The notes under the pieces were generated by a model that worked only from the letters and a program-made list of their open reading frames with translations, ran no database searches and was not told where the DNA came from. This document shows positions 27,775 through 35,001 of a stretch of 64,000 bases of DNA, in pieces. The DNA comes from Terriglobus albidus. Its GTDB lineage: Bacteria; Acidobacteriota; Terriglobia; Terriglobales; Acidobacteriaceae. The stretch covers positions 62,001 to 126,000 of the forward strand of contig NZ_JAGTAS010000055.1 of the NCBI RefSeq assembly GCF_025685425.1. Reading direction: 5' to 3'. Both the position numbers and the translations under genes were made by a program. How positions within the stretch are numbered: position 1 is the first letter of the stretch; every line of letters starts with the position of its first letter.

Positions 27775-29142
27775 TTAACAACGAACGATCTTGGAAGACA
27801 CGATCCCGCGGGTGGCGTTACGCGTGTCCACGACAAGTTGTGAATCGCGCACGATCGCCTGGTAGTCGTAGTCGGAGTGGTCAGTGGCAATGACGACACA
27901 GTCGTAGTCAGCCAGACGATCCAGGGGGGTACACGTCATGCCAAGGTCGTAATGCCGGCCGCGGCCGACAGTTGGGAAGTAAGGGTCGTTGTAGTCGACG
28001 CTTGCCTTCTCTTCCTGCAGCATCTCGATAATCTCGAGTGATGGAGACTCACGCAGATCGTCGATATCCTTCTTGTAAGCAACACCGAGAACCAGGATCT
28101 TTGCCCCATTCATCGATTTGCGATGGGCGTTGAGGGCCTCTGAGACCGAGTGCACCACGTGACGAGGCATTCCCTCGTTGATCTCGCCGGCCAGCTCAAT
28201 AAAGCGGGTGTGGAAGTTCCACTCCCGGGCTTTCCAGCTCAGGTAGAAAGGATCGATCGGGATGCAGTGACCACCAAGGCCAGGGCCGGGATAGAACGGC
28301 TGAAAGCCGAACGGTTTGGTCGCGGCGGCATCGATAACCTCCCAGATGTCGATTCCCATCCGGAGTGAGAGCAGCTTGAGTTCGTTTACCATCGCGATGT
28401 TTACGCACCGGTAAATGTTTTCAAGCAGCTTGGTCATCTCTGCCGCCTGCGTCGATGAGACCGCAACAGTGCGGCCAAAAATATTCCCATAGAGTGCGCC
28501 TGCCAGCTTTCCGGCAATCGCGCCATGCCCGCCAATCACCTTCGGGATATCCCGGCGAGCTACTGTGTTATTCCCCGGATCCTCACGTTCAGGCGAGAAC
28601 GCTACATAAAAGACGTTCGCGTCCTCATCCATACCCCGCTCATAGGCCTGAAGGCCGTCGCGGCAGCCGCGGTCCAGAATGGGGATCAGCACCTCTTCCG
28701 TTGTTCCGGGATAGGTCGTACTTTCCAGAACAACCAATTGGCCGCGAACCAGCCACGGAGCAATGGACTCAGCAGTCTTCTGAATGAACGACAGGTCCGG
28801 ATCGCGATGATCCGTCAGCGGTGTGGGGACACACATGATAATGGCATCCTGTTCGCTGATCTTGCTGAAATCGGTCGTTGCACGGAATCCCTGCGAACGA
28901 GCCATCTCAATTTCCGTCGCAGGAATGCGGAAGATATAACTCTTCCCATCTTCCAACTGTTCCACTTTGCGGGCGTCAATATCGAAGCCCTGCACTGTAA
29001 AGCCCGCTTCCGATAGAAGAAGGGACAGGGGGAGACCAACATATCCAAGGCCGATAACACCGACCTTTGCGGTCTTCGCTTGGAGCTTCTCGAGCTGACG
29101 CTCCGCTTGACGAGTTTGCGTGGAGACGGTTACTAAGTTCAT
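27775..29142 (-). CDS. UDP-N-acetyl-D-glucosamine 6-dehydrogenase, WbpA-like
   Basis: The protein has 455 residues. It shows Rossmann VGVIGLGYVGLPL, CVPTPL, the substrate-domain helix STQAAEMTKLLENIYRCVNI and the catalytic cysteine in GLGGHCIPIDP. PFYPGPGLGGHCIPIDPFYL is the WbpA/WbpO form, which favours UDP-GlcNAc (or GalNAc) over UDP-glucose; that reading is from family knowledge. It makes the UDP-uronic acid. The ATG at 29142 lacks a ribosome site and lies only about 3 nt after the start predicted from a sigma-54 promoter at 29156-29172; the frame continues to a TTG at 29172 inside that promoter. Confidence 0.92.
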   Translation of the reverse strand: MNLVTVSTQTRQAERQLEKLQAKTAKVGVIGLGYVGLPLSLLLSEAGFTVQGFDIDARKVEQLEDGKSYIFRIPATEIEMARSQGFRATTDFSKISEQDAIIMCVPTPLTDHRDPDLSFIQKTAESIAPWLVRGQLVVLESTTYPGTTEEVLIPILDRGCRDGLQAYERGMDEDANVFYVAFSPEREDPGNNTVARRDIPKVIGGHGAIAGKLAGALYGNIFGRTVAVSSTQAAEMTKLLENIYRCVNIAMVNELKLLSLRMGIDIWEVIDAAATKPFGFQPFYPGPGLGGHCIPIDPFYLSWKAREWNFHTRFIELAGEINEGMPRHVVHSVSEALNAHRKSMNGAKILVLGVAYKKDIDDLRESPSLEIIEMLQEEKASVDYNDPYFPTVGRGRHYDLGMTCTPLDRLADYDCVVIATDHSDYDYQAIVRDSQLVVDTRNATRGIVSSKIVRC

Positions 29143-29155
29143 GCCGCGTAGACAA

Positions 29156-29172
29156 TGCACGGGATGTGCCAA
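29156..29172 (-). promoter_or_regulatory. Sigma-54-like promoter, minus strand
   Basis: On the minus strand the sequence reads TTGGCACATCCCGTGCA. GG and GC are separated by exactly 10 nt, and TTGGCAC is a perfect -24 box. Predicted transcription would begin near 29145, only 3 nt before the dehydrogenase ATG, so the message would be nearly leaderless. Confidence 0.55.
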
Positions 29173-29187
29173 ATCCTCTGGCCTGAC

Positions 29188-29304
29188 TTAGAGCATTCCC
29201 CCTGTTGCTGGGTATCCCGGAAGAGCGTGCAGCGGCGTTTTCATTGCGGAAAACGCCCATAAATGTGGAAGCCCTACACTGCACCTACGGGGAAAATGCT
29301 CCCG
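29188..29304. repeat. MITE-like 117-bp element, copy 2 (inverted relative to copy 1)
   Basis: Reverse-complementing this stretch gives a close match to 19420-19536 over the full length, including the central GGGCGTTTTCCGCAATGAAA and the GGGATACCCAGCAACAGGG end. One terminus keeps TTAGAGCATT; the other has lost its last bases (GCTCCCG in place of GCTCTAA). It sits between the two divergent EPS promoters. Confidence 0.8.
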
Positions 29305-29416
29305 CGATATCGCTGGGGCAGCATCCTGTACCGGCTTATCTCCACTATCGTGCCCCTCTTTTGGGGTTCTGATCCCCTCTCGGAGATGGGAAAAGTATGC
29401 AAAGAGTTGCGCGTAA

Positions 29417-29444
29417 CCTGCCATTTTCGGGGCAAAATAGCAGG
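29417..29444. promoter_or_regulatory. 28-bp inverted repeat, candidate activator-binding site
   Basis: CCTGCCATTTT, a 6-nt spacer (cggggc) and AAAATAGCAGG match at 10 of 11 arm positions. Its centre is about 70 bp upstream of the predicted plus-strand sigma-54 start site and between the two divergent promoters, a plausible place for an enhancer-binding protein. No second copy was found near the third promoter. Confidence 0.4.
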
Positions 29445-29473
29445 CTTCTGCTCCCTCCAAGGTGCGATCCGAA

Positions 29474-29490
29474 TTGGCATAGAGATTGCT
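29474..29490 (+). promoter_or_regulatory. Sigma-54-like promoter before the plus-strand EPS operon
   Basis: TTGGCATAGAGATTGCT has GG and GC exactly 10 nt apart and matches the -24/-12 consensus well (TTGGCA and TTGCT). Predicted transcription begins near 29501, giving a 29-nt leader that contains AAGGAG 9 nt before the ATG at 29530. Confidence 0.65.
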
Positions 29491-29529
29491 CCTGTGTCTG
29501 TATGCGGTTCATACAAGGAGACATCCACG

Positions 29530-30651
29530 ATGATGGGAGCTCGATTAAAGGTAGGAGTTGTCGGTCTGGGCGCCTGGGGCTGTAACGTCGCCCGGTGCCT
29601 CTATGAAATGCCGGAATGCGACCTGGTAGTCTGCAGCGATCTGAACGAAGGCCGCTGCTCGATGGCGCGGCACAACTGGAATGTGCAAACCGTTGCATCA
29701 CTTGATGAAATGCTCGCGCAATACCCCGAGATCGGAGCTGTGGTCATCAGTTCTCCAGCTACGACCCACTACAGCCTCGCTAAGAAGGCGCTACTTGCCG
29801 ACAAAGACGTCTTCGTAGAGAAGCCCTTTACCCTGAACGTCCGGGACGCCGAGGAGCTATCGGCACTGGCTGCGTCGAAAGGGCGGATTCTGATGGTTGG
29901 GCATCTCCTCGAATATCATCCTGCGGTCAATCGGATCCGCGAGATCATTCAGTCCGGCGACCTGGGTGAGATCTACTACATCTACACGCAGCGGGTAAAT
30001 CTCGGCCGCATTCGTGGTGATGAGAATGCCCTCTGGAGCTTTGCACCGCACGATCTCTCTCAGATTCTCTACATACTCGGTGAGGATCCAGTCGATGTGA
30101 GCGCCCGGGGACAATCGTTTATCCAGGACGGCATTGAAGACGTTGTCTTCCTTAGCCTGTTCTTCGCGAATCGCCGGATGGCCCATATTCACATCTCGTG
30201 GCTCGACCCACACAAGATGCGCAGCACGACTGTTGTGGGCAGCAAGAAGATGCTCGTCTTCGATGACGCGGCTGCTTCCGAGAAACTCCGGATCTACGAC
30301 AGCGGCGCGCAGAGCCCAGCTACATGCTCTTACGGCGAAGCGATCCAGGTGCGTTTCGGCGATATTCAGATACCCCATCTGAGCGCGACCGAGCCGCTCA
30401 AACTTGAGTTCCAGCATTTCATTAACTGTGTCGAGCAGCGCATCACACCAAGGAGCGACTCTCAAGACGGTCTGCGTGTCGTCCGCATTCTGGAAGCGGC
30501 TCAAAAATCCCTGGAAATGGATGGTCTCCCCGTATCGCTTCACTCGGGCGCCGTTTCCAAAGCACTCCATCCACCGCAAACCATCAACCGGCAATGGACG
30601 CCGAGCCTACCGATGCTCCCGGCCATGCCGGCAGTCGCGGCGCATTCCTAG
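29530..30651 (+). CDS. Gfo/Idh/MocA oxidoreductase, WbpB/WlbA-like
   Basis: The protein has 373 residues. It shows Rossmann VGVVGLGAWGCNVARCL, the EKP motif in DVFVEKPFTL, and the sugar-binding half with MVGHLLEYHPAVNRI, LWSFAPHDLSQILYILG and SWLDPHKMRSTTVVG. The last two resemble UDP-N-acetyl-glucosaminuronate 3-dehydrogenases (WbpB/WlbA), which oxidise C3 before amination. Unlike the exported oxidoreductase at 13143 it has no signal peptide. The start at 29530 is set by AAGGAG at 29515-29520; the frame opens earlier without support. It is the first gene of the plus-strand EPS operon and divergent from the WbpA-like gene. Confidence 0.85.
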   Translation: MMGARLKVGVVGLGAWGCNVARCLYEMPECDLVVCSDLNEGRCSMARHNWNVQTVASLDEMLAQYPEIGAVVISSPATTHYSLAKKALLADKDVFVEKPFTLNVRDAEELSALAASKGRILMVGHLLEYHPAVNRIREIIQSGDLGEIYYIYTQRVNLGRIRGDENALWSFAPHDLSQILYILGEDPVDVSARGQSFIQDGIEDVVFLSLFFANRRMAHIHISWLDPHKMRSTTVVGSKKMLVFDDAAASEKLRIYDSGAQSPATCSYGEAIQVRFGDIQIPHLSATEPLKLEFQHFINCVEQRITPRSDSQDGLRVVRILEAAQKSLEMDGLPVSLHSGAVSKALHPPQTINRQWTPSLPMLPAMPAVAAHS

Positions 30652-30675
30652 ACGGGCAGAAATTGCAGGATCTTC

Positions 30676-31059
30676 ATGCGAATGATTCGCTACAAGACAG
30701 AGATGTTGGTGGGAGGCTCAGTGGCTATGGCTGCGGCCGGGCAGATACTGATCAAAGTTGGCCTTTTGGGGAAAGGTAGACTTGGTCTATTGGCCCTCCA
30801 TTGGCCACTGAGCCTCCCATGGGGGGTAGTGATCGGACTTTGCGTCTACGGAGTGGGAACACTGCTCTGGTTCGCTGCGGTCGCGCAAAAGAACATCAGT
30901 TACCTCTACCCTCTCGCTGCCAGCAACTACGTTTTGTTGGGACTTTTGGGCCACTATCTTCTGCATGAATCGATGGGGCCTGGGCGCTGGACCGGTATTA
31001 CCGTCATGGCGGCCGGCATTGCACTACTGTCCAAAACCGATAGAGGAATGGTCAGATGA
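30676..31059 (+). CDS. Small EamA/SMR-like membrane protein, first of a pair
   Basis: The protein has 127 residues and about four hydrophobic segments: MLVGGSVAMAAAGQILIKVG, VVIGLCVYGVGTLLWFAAVA, YLYPLAASNYVLLGLLGHYL and GITVMAAGIALLS. The GQILIKVG and YLYPLAASNY motifs are those of half-size EamA proteins such as ArnE/ArnF, which flip undecaprenyl-linked sugars. Its stop overlaps the start of a second such protein (31056-31059), so a heterodimer is likely. Substrate unknown; in this locus a lipid-linked sugar is the natural guess. Confidence 0.8.
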   Translation: MRMIRYKTEMLVGGSVAMAAAGQILIKVGLLGKGRLGLLALHWPLSLPWGVVIGLCVYGVGTLLWFAAVAQKNISYLYPLAASNYVLLGLLGHYLLHESMGPGRWTGITVMAAGIALLSKTDRGMVR

Positions 31060-31427
31060 ATGCCGATACCACGCCATCGCTGGCATATTCCTGGGGAATA
31101 CTCGCCGCAAGTATCACCTCTGGGTCGTTTGCACAGATTACCCTCAAACATCTGACCAACACCCTTGCCAAAAGGCAGAACGCGGGCCGTCTTATCGCCA
31201 TTCCATGGCTCGCTCTCTGGGTCATTCTGTTTGGACTGGCAACTGTGTGCTGGCTCATCGCGCTACGCCATCTCGATATCTCGTACGCTTATCCCCTCCT
31301 CAGCCTCGGATACGTTCTGGTAACAAGCCTGGCAGCCCTTCTGCTGGACGAACATGTATCCCGGTCGCACTGGCTGGCAATTGGACTGATTACATGCGGC
31401 GCTGCACTCGTCGCGGGGAGTATCTGA
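31056..31427 (+). CDS. Small EamA/SMR-like membrane protein, second of a pair
   Basis: The protein has 123 residues and about four hydrophobic segments: ILAASITSGSFAQITLKHL, LALWVILFGLATVCWLIAL, SYAYPLLSLGYVLVTSLAAL and LAIGLITCGAALVAG. It shares the SYAYPL motif with its partner but is clearly divergent from it. Translation is coupled to the preceding gene through ATGA, and the oxidoreductase gene starts 1 nt after its stop. The pair resembles ArnE/ArnF in size and arrangement. Confidence 0.8.
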   Translation: MNADTTPSLAYSWGILAASITSGSFAQITLKHLTNTLAKRQNAGRLIAIPWLALWVILFGLATVCWLIALRHLDISYAYPLLSLGYVLVTSLAALLLDEHVSRSHWLAIGLITCGAALVAGSI

Positions 31428-31428
31428 C

Positions 31429-32838
31429 ATGCAACAAGGCACATCGCGTCCTTCCCATATTGCCGTTGTGGGCGGCGGTTTTACAGGCATGGTATGCGCC
31501 TTCCGTCTACTGCGCGCCGGATACAAGGTAACGATCCTGGAAAGCCGGTCGGACCTGGGCGGCCTGACCAGCACGCACGACTTCGGCCCATTCCGTTGGG
31601 ACAGGTTTTATCATTGCATTCTTACCTCGGATAAAGCCTTGCTGGGCCTTCTTACCGACCTGGAACTGAGTGATCAGCTCCGGTGGACCAAGACCGAAGT
31701 TGGCCTGTTCTCCCAGGGCGCCTTGCACAAGATGACCAGCCCGGTAGATCTACTGCGTTATCGTCATCTTTCACTCGCATCAAAGCTCCGCCTGGCGCTG
31801 ATGACCCTGTATGTAACAAAGATCAAGGATGGGCTCGCGCTGGAATCCATTCCGTTGTCTCAGTGGACGCGTCACATCTTCGGCGGGAAGGTATACGAGC
31901 AAATCTGGGAACCGCTCTTCCGCTGCAAACTCGGCGAGTTGCGCAGGTATGCATCGGCGGCATTTCTCTGGGGTACGATCGTCCGGCTCGCGTCGACACG
32001 ACAGCGTGGTCCGGGACAACAGGAGCAACTCGGCTATATTCGCGGGGGGTATAGCACCGTTTTTCAGAGACTGCAGCAGGTCGTTGTGTCGCTTGGGGGC
32101 TCGACCAATACGGGAGTGAAGATCCGCTGTATCTCTTCCAGGAACGCTACGCAGGAAGGACGTGTCCGCGTTAAAGCCTGTCACAAAGATATGTACTTTG
32201 ATGGCGCCATTCTAACGACTCCCAATAAGGTCATCGCCGATCTGCTCGACACGGAAGATGCCGCTTACAAAGCCCGTCTCGGGCAGGTAATGTACCTCGG
32301 GATTATCTGCGTTGTGCTCGTTTTAAAAAAGCGCCTAAGCCCGTTCTACGTAACGAACGTGACAGAAAAGATCGGCTTCACAGGCGTCATCGAAATGACG
32401 AACCTGATCGATCCAGTACAGGAGACTAACAATCGCCACCTCGTCTATCTGCCCCGCTACACTGCTCCCGACGATGCCTTGTTTGAAGCCTCTGACGATG
32501 CAGTCTGGCAGCACGTTTGGGCTGATCTTTCGCGGATGCACCCCGATCTCAAGGAAGCAGACATTGAACATCGTTTTGTCTTCCGCGAGCGAGTCGTCCA
32601 GCCCGTACCAACGTTAGGGTATTCCGAGATTCTGCCTCCCGCACGGACACCGGTTGCCGGCGTTTATGTTGCCAATACCTCTCAGATACTGAATGACACG
32701 CTCAACAACAACGCAATGACGTCCATCGCGCAGGCTACATGCGACGAACTTATGAAAGATATCCCGCTGCAGCAGCAGGTTGATACGTCAATGCCGAAAG
32801 GGACGGAAGAGGCGCTCAGCCCCGCTTTCGCACGGTAG
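31429..32838 (+). CDS. NAD(P)/FAD-dependent oxidoreductase (amine-oxidase/UGM-like)
   Basis: The protein has 469 residues. The N-terminal dinucleotide motif is VVGGGFTGMVCAFRLLRAGY, then LESRSDLGGLTS; YIRGGYSTVFQRL and the C-terminal GVYVANTSQILNDTLNN fit the flavin amine-oxidase/protoporphyrinogen-oxidase fold, to which UDP-galactopyranose mutase is related. No membrane segment. In polysaccharide loci such enzymes modify lipid-linked or nucleotide sugars, but the reaction here cannot be named. It follows the EamA pair with a 1-nt gap. Confidence 0.8.
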   Translation: MQQGTSRPSHIAVVGGGFTGMVCAFRLLRAGYKVTILESRSDLGGLTSTHDFGPFRWDRFYHCILTSDKALLGLLTDLELSDQLRWTKTEVGLFSQGALHKMTSPVDLLRYRHLSLASKLRLALMTLYVTKIKDGLALESIPLSQWTRHIFGGKVYEQIWEPLFRCKLGELRRYASAAFLWGTIVRLASTRQRGPGQQEQLGYIRGGYSTVFQRLQQVVVSLGGSTNTGVKIRCISSRNATQEGRVRVKACHKDMYFDGAILTTPNKVIADLLDTEDAAYKARLGQVMYLGIICVVLVLKKRLSPFYVTNVTEKIGFTGVIEMTNLIDPVQETNNRHLVYLPRYTAPDDALFEASDDAVWQHVWADLSRMHPDLKEADIEHRFVFRERVVQPVPTLGYSEILPPARTPVAGVYVANTSQILNDTLNNNAMTSIAQATCDELMKDIPLQQQVDTSMPKGTEEALSPAFAR

Positions 32839-32848
32839 GTGTCCCACT

Positions 32849-33052
32849 ATGCACATCCCCATCCTCCCTATCCAGGCCATCCTCCAAGCTATCAATCATC
32901 TATTGCTTGGCCGTCCGGTGATCTCGCTTCTTCTGATCTCCGGATGCCTGTTCCTCATCTCTGAGGTAATCCAACGTGCCAAACACAGCCAGCCTCCTGT
33001 GCCGACAAAGACACAGATGCTCCATCAAGGCACAGAAGACGGCTCCGTATGA
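32849..33052 (+). CDS. 67-residue single-pass membrane protein
   Basis: Not recognised. It has one strong hydrophobic segment at about 22-42 (PVISLLLISGCLFLISEVI) and a polar tail. Its stop overlaps the start of the deacetylase gene by ATGA (33049-33052), which argues that it is translated. The ribosome site is weak (AGGTG, about 10 nt upstream). A longer frame from 32780 begins inside the oxidoreductase gene and is less likely. Confidence 0.5.
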   Translation: MHIPILPIQAILQAINHLLLGRPVISLLLISGCLFLISEVIQRAKHSQPPVPTKTQMLHQGTEDGSV

Positions 33053-33813
33053 AACTTTCGTCAACCATTGTTCCGCACGTCCTGGCCTATCACGAGATCG
33101 ACGACCAGCACTCGGCGGATGTCTATTGCATCTCTCCCGATATATTCATGAGCCACATGTGGGCGGCCACCCATGAAGCAGAACAGATCAAACGATCGGT
33201 TCGTATTACGTTTGACGACGGCCATGTGTCTCACATGCGATGGGCGGTTCCCATTCTGAATGAGCTCGGCGTGCAGGGACACTTCTTCATCCCTACGGCA
33301 TGGATGGGATCGAAAGACGGATATATCAATTGGAATGACGTGCGGTCGATCGCCGAACAAGGACATCGGATCGGCTCGCACGGAGCTACTCACGTTTTTC
33401 TATCAGTGTGCACCCCCTCCCAGCTGGAGCAGGAGGTTCGCCATTCCAGGCTGATTCTGGAAGACAAGATCGGCCGGGCTGTCACATCAATTTCAATGCC
33501 TGGTGGGCGTTGGAATGAAGCCGTGATTCGCGCCTGCGCTGTAGCGGGATACGAAGAGGTCTATACCTCGGAGCCCGGCATGTACCGCGCCGCTACAGTC
33601 GAGAACAACATGCAGCTTCCCGCTGTCATTGGAAGATTTGCGGTACGCCGTAAGACCTCACTCCGCACGATTGCCGCCTACCTTGAAGGCGATCTTTTCG
33701 CTGTCAGCCGGCTTCGCGGTATGTATCTGTTCCGTCAACTTGCTAAGCGCATGATCGGAGACAGGGGCTATCAGCATATCTGGTCTTCCCTGTTTCGGGC
33801 GATGCCAGGCTAG
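33049..33813 (+). CDS. Polysaccharide deacetylase (NodB/CE4 family)
   Basis: The protein has 254 residues. The catalytic motif RITFDDGHVSHM gives the Asp pair and GSHGATHVFLS gives the zinc-binding HxxxH. PGGRWNEAVIRACAVAGY is the usual motif 3. There is no signal peptide, so it is likely cytoplasmic, perhaps acting on lipid-linked intermediates. Start is coupled to the small membrane-protein gene. Confidence 0.9.
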   Translation: MKLSSTIVPHVLAYHEIDDQHSADVYCISPDIFMSHMWAATHEAEQIKRSVRITFDDGHVSHMRWAVPILNELGVQGHFFIPTAWMGSKDGYINWNDVRSIAEQGHRIGSHGATHVFLSVCTPSQLEQEVRHSRLILEDKIGRAVTSISMPGGRWNEAVIRACAVAGYEEVYTSEPGMYRAATVENNMQLPAVIGRFAVRRKTSLRTIAAYLEGDLFAVSRLRGMYLFRQLAKRMIGDRGYQHIWSSLFRAMPG

Positions 33814-33828
33814 TGAGGAGTGTGGTGT

Positions 33829-35001
33829 ATGAGGGTCCTGCAACTTGTCTCAAGCTCCGGCTTCTACGGTACCGAAAGGATGATCTGCCTCCTGTCGGCG
33901 GCACTTCAACGCTCCGAAGCCGAGGTCTATATCGGTGTATTCAATGGCTCGAGCTCATCCTGTTCGCGGTTTGTCCAGGAGGCTGAACGTCAGAACCTGC
34001 AGGTGCTCGATCTCGCCTGCAAAGGCCGGTGGGATCTTAGAACCATCGTGCGTCTGGCCAGATGGCTGCGCAAGAACGATATCGAAGTGCTGCACACCCA
34101 TGGCTATAAGGCGAATATCTACGGGCTGGTCGCTGCCCGCCTCGCCGGCTGCGCGCTTGTTGCAACCTGTCACAACTGGACAAACCGTACCGCGTCCCTT
34201 CGACAATACGCGGCGCTCGATCAATTTCTCCTCCGCCACTTTGATCGCGTGGTAGCCGTATCGCAAGGCGTCCTGTCGAATCTTCGACGTGCCGGCGTGC
34301 CCGGCCGGCGCATACGGCAGATCCCTAATGGCATTGAGGTCGCCGCATACAAAACCGCAGCACAAAACTCCGACAAGCCTCGGCATATAATCCTGGGTTG
34401 CCTTTCGAGGCTTTCGAAGGAAAAGGGTGTCGACGTCCTGGTCTGGGCTCTTCCCAAACTATTGGCAACCTATCCTGAACTGCAGTGCGTCGTCGCGGGA
34501 GAAGGTCCCGAAAGGGAGCGCCTGCTTGCACTGGCGGCCGAGCTCTGCGTGTCTCACGCTCTTCACTTACCTGGGTTCTGCGACGACACCGCCCGCTTTT
34601 TGTCGCATTGCACACTTGTCATACAACCTTCGAGAATCGAAGCGATGCCTCTGGCAGTACTGGAAGCAATGGCCTCTGAAAAACCCATCATCGCCTCCGC
34701 GGTCGGCGAAATTCCTCGTCTGCTGGAAGGCGGTAAGGCAGGGCTGCTCGTACCTCCTGGTAATCCGGACATGTTAGCAGCCGCCATTCTGAAGCTACTT
34801 TCTTCACAGGAACAGCAGCAGGCACTGGCGGCTCGTGCGGCAGAAAAGGCAACTGCGTGTTTCGACGTCTCGGTCATGCTTGCCGGCTATCTCTCGACGT
34901 ACAAGGAAGCAATGGCAAAGCGTCATCTGCTGATGCGAGTGAGTCCTTCGGGGAAAGCAGGCGCATATTATGAGCGTGGTACCGATCGCAATATCGCATA
35001 A
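33829..35001 (+). CDS. Glycosyltransferase family 4/1
   Basis: The protein has 390 residues and a GT-B fold: an N-terminal half with LQLVSSSGFYGTERMICLLS and HTHGYKANIYGLVAARL, and a C-terminal half with LGCLSRLSKEKGVDVLV and SRIEAMPLAVLEAMASEKPI, the EX7E motif of retaining GT4 enzymes. Start ATG 33829 has GAGGAG 8 nt upstream. It overlaps the next transferase gene by 32 nt. Confidence 0.92.
   Translation: MRVLQLVSSSGFYGTERMICLLSAALQRSEAEVYIGVFNGSSSSCSRFVQEAERQNLQVLDLACKGRWDLRTIVRLARWLRKNDIEVLHTHGYKANIYGLVAARLAGCALVATCHNWTNRTASLRQYAALDQFLLRHFDRVVAVSQGVLSNLRRAGVPGRRIRQIPNGIEVAAYKTAAQNSDKPRHIILGCLSRLSKEKGVDVLVWALPKLLATYPELQCVVAGEGPERERLLALAAELCVSHALHLPGFCDDTARFLSHCTLVIQPSRIEAMPLAVLEAMASEKPIIASAVGEIPRLLEGGKAGLLVPPGNPDMLAAAILKLLSSQEQQQALAARAAEKATACFDVSVMLAGYLSTYKEAMAKRHLLMRVSPSGKAGAYYERGTDRNIA

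Larger units (their letters stand above)
29143..29529. other. Divergent EPS control region (387 bp)
   Basis: The region lies between the dehydrogenase gene (minus) and the Gfo/Idh gene (plus). It contains, left to right, a minus-strand sigma-54-like promoter, a 117-bp MITE-like element, a 28-bp inverted repeat that could bind the activator, and a plus-strand sigma-54-like promoter with a ribosome site. No gene fits in it. Confidence 0.7.

Noticed and set aside
29857-30594. 245-codon minus-strand frame opposite the WbpB-like gene
   Set aside because: The plus-strand gene has clear Rossmann and EKP motifs; the antisense frame has none.
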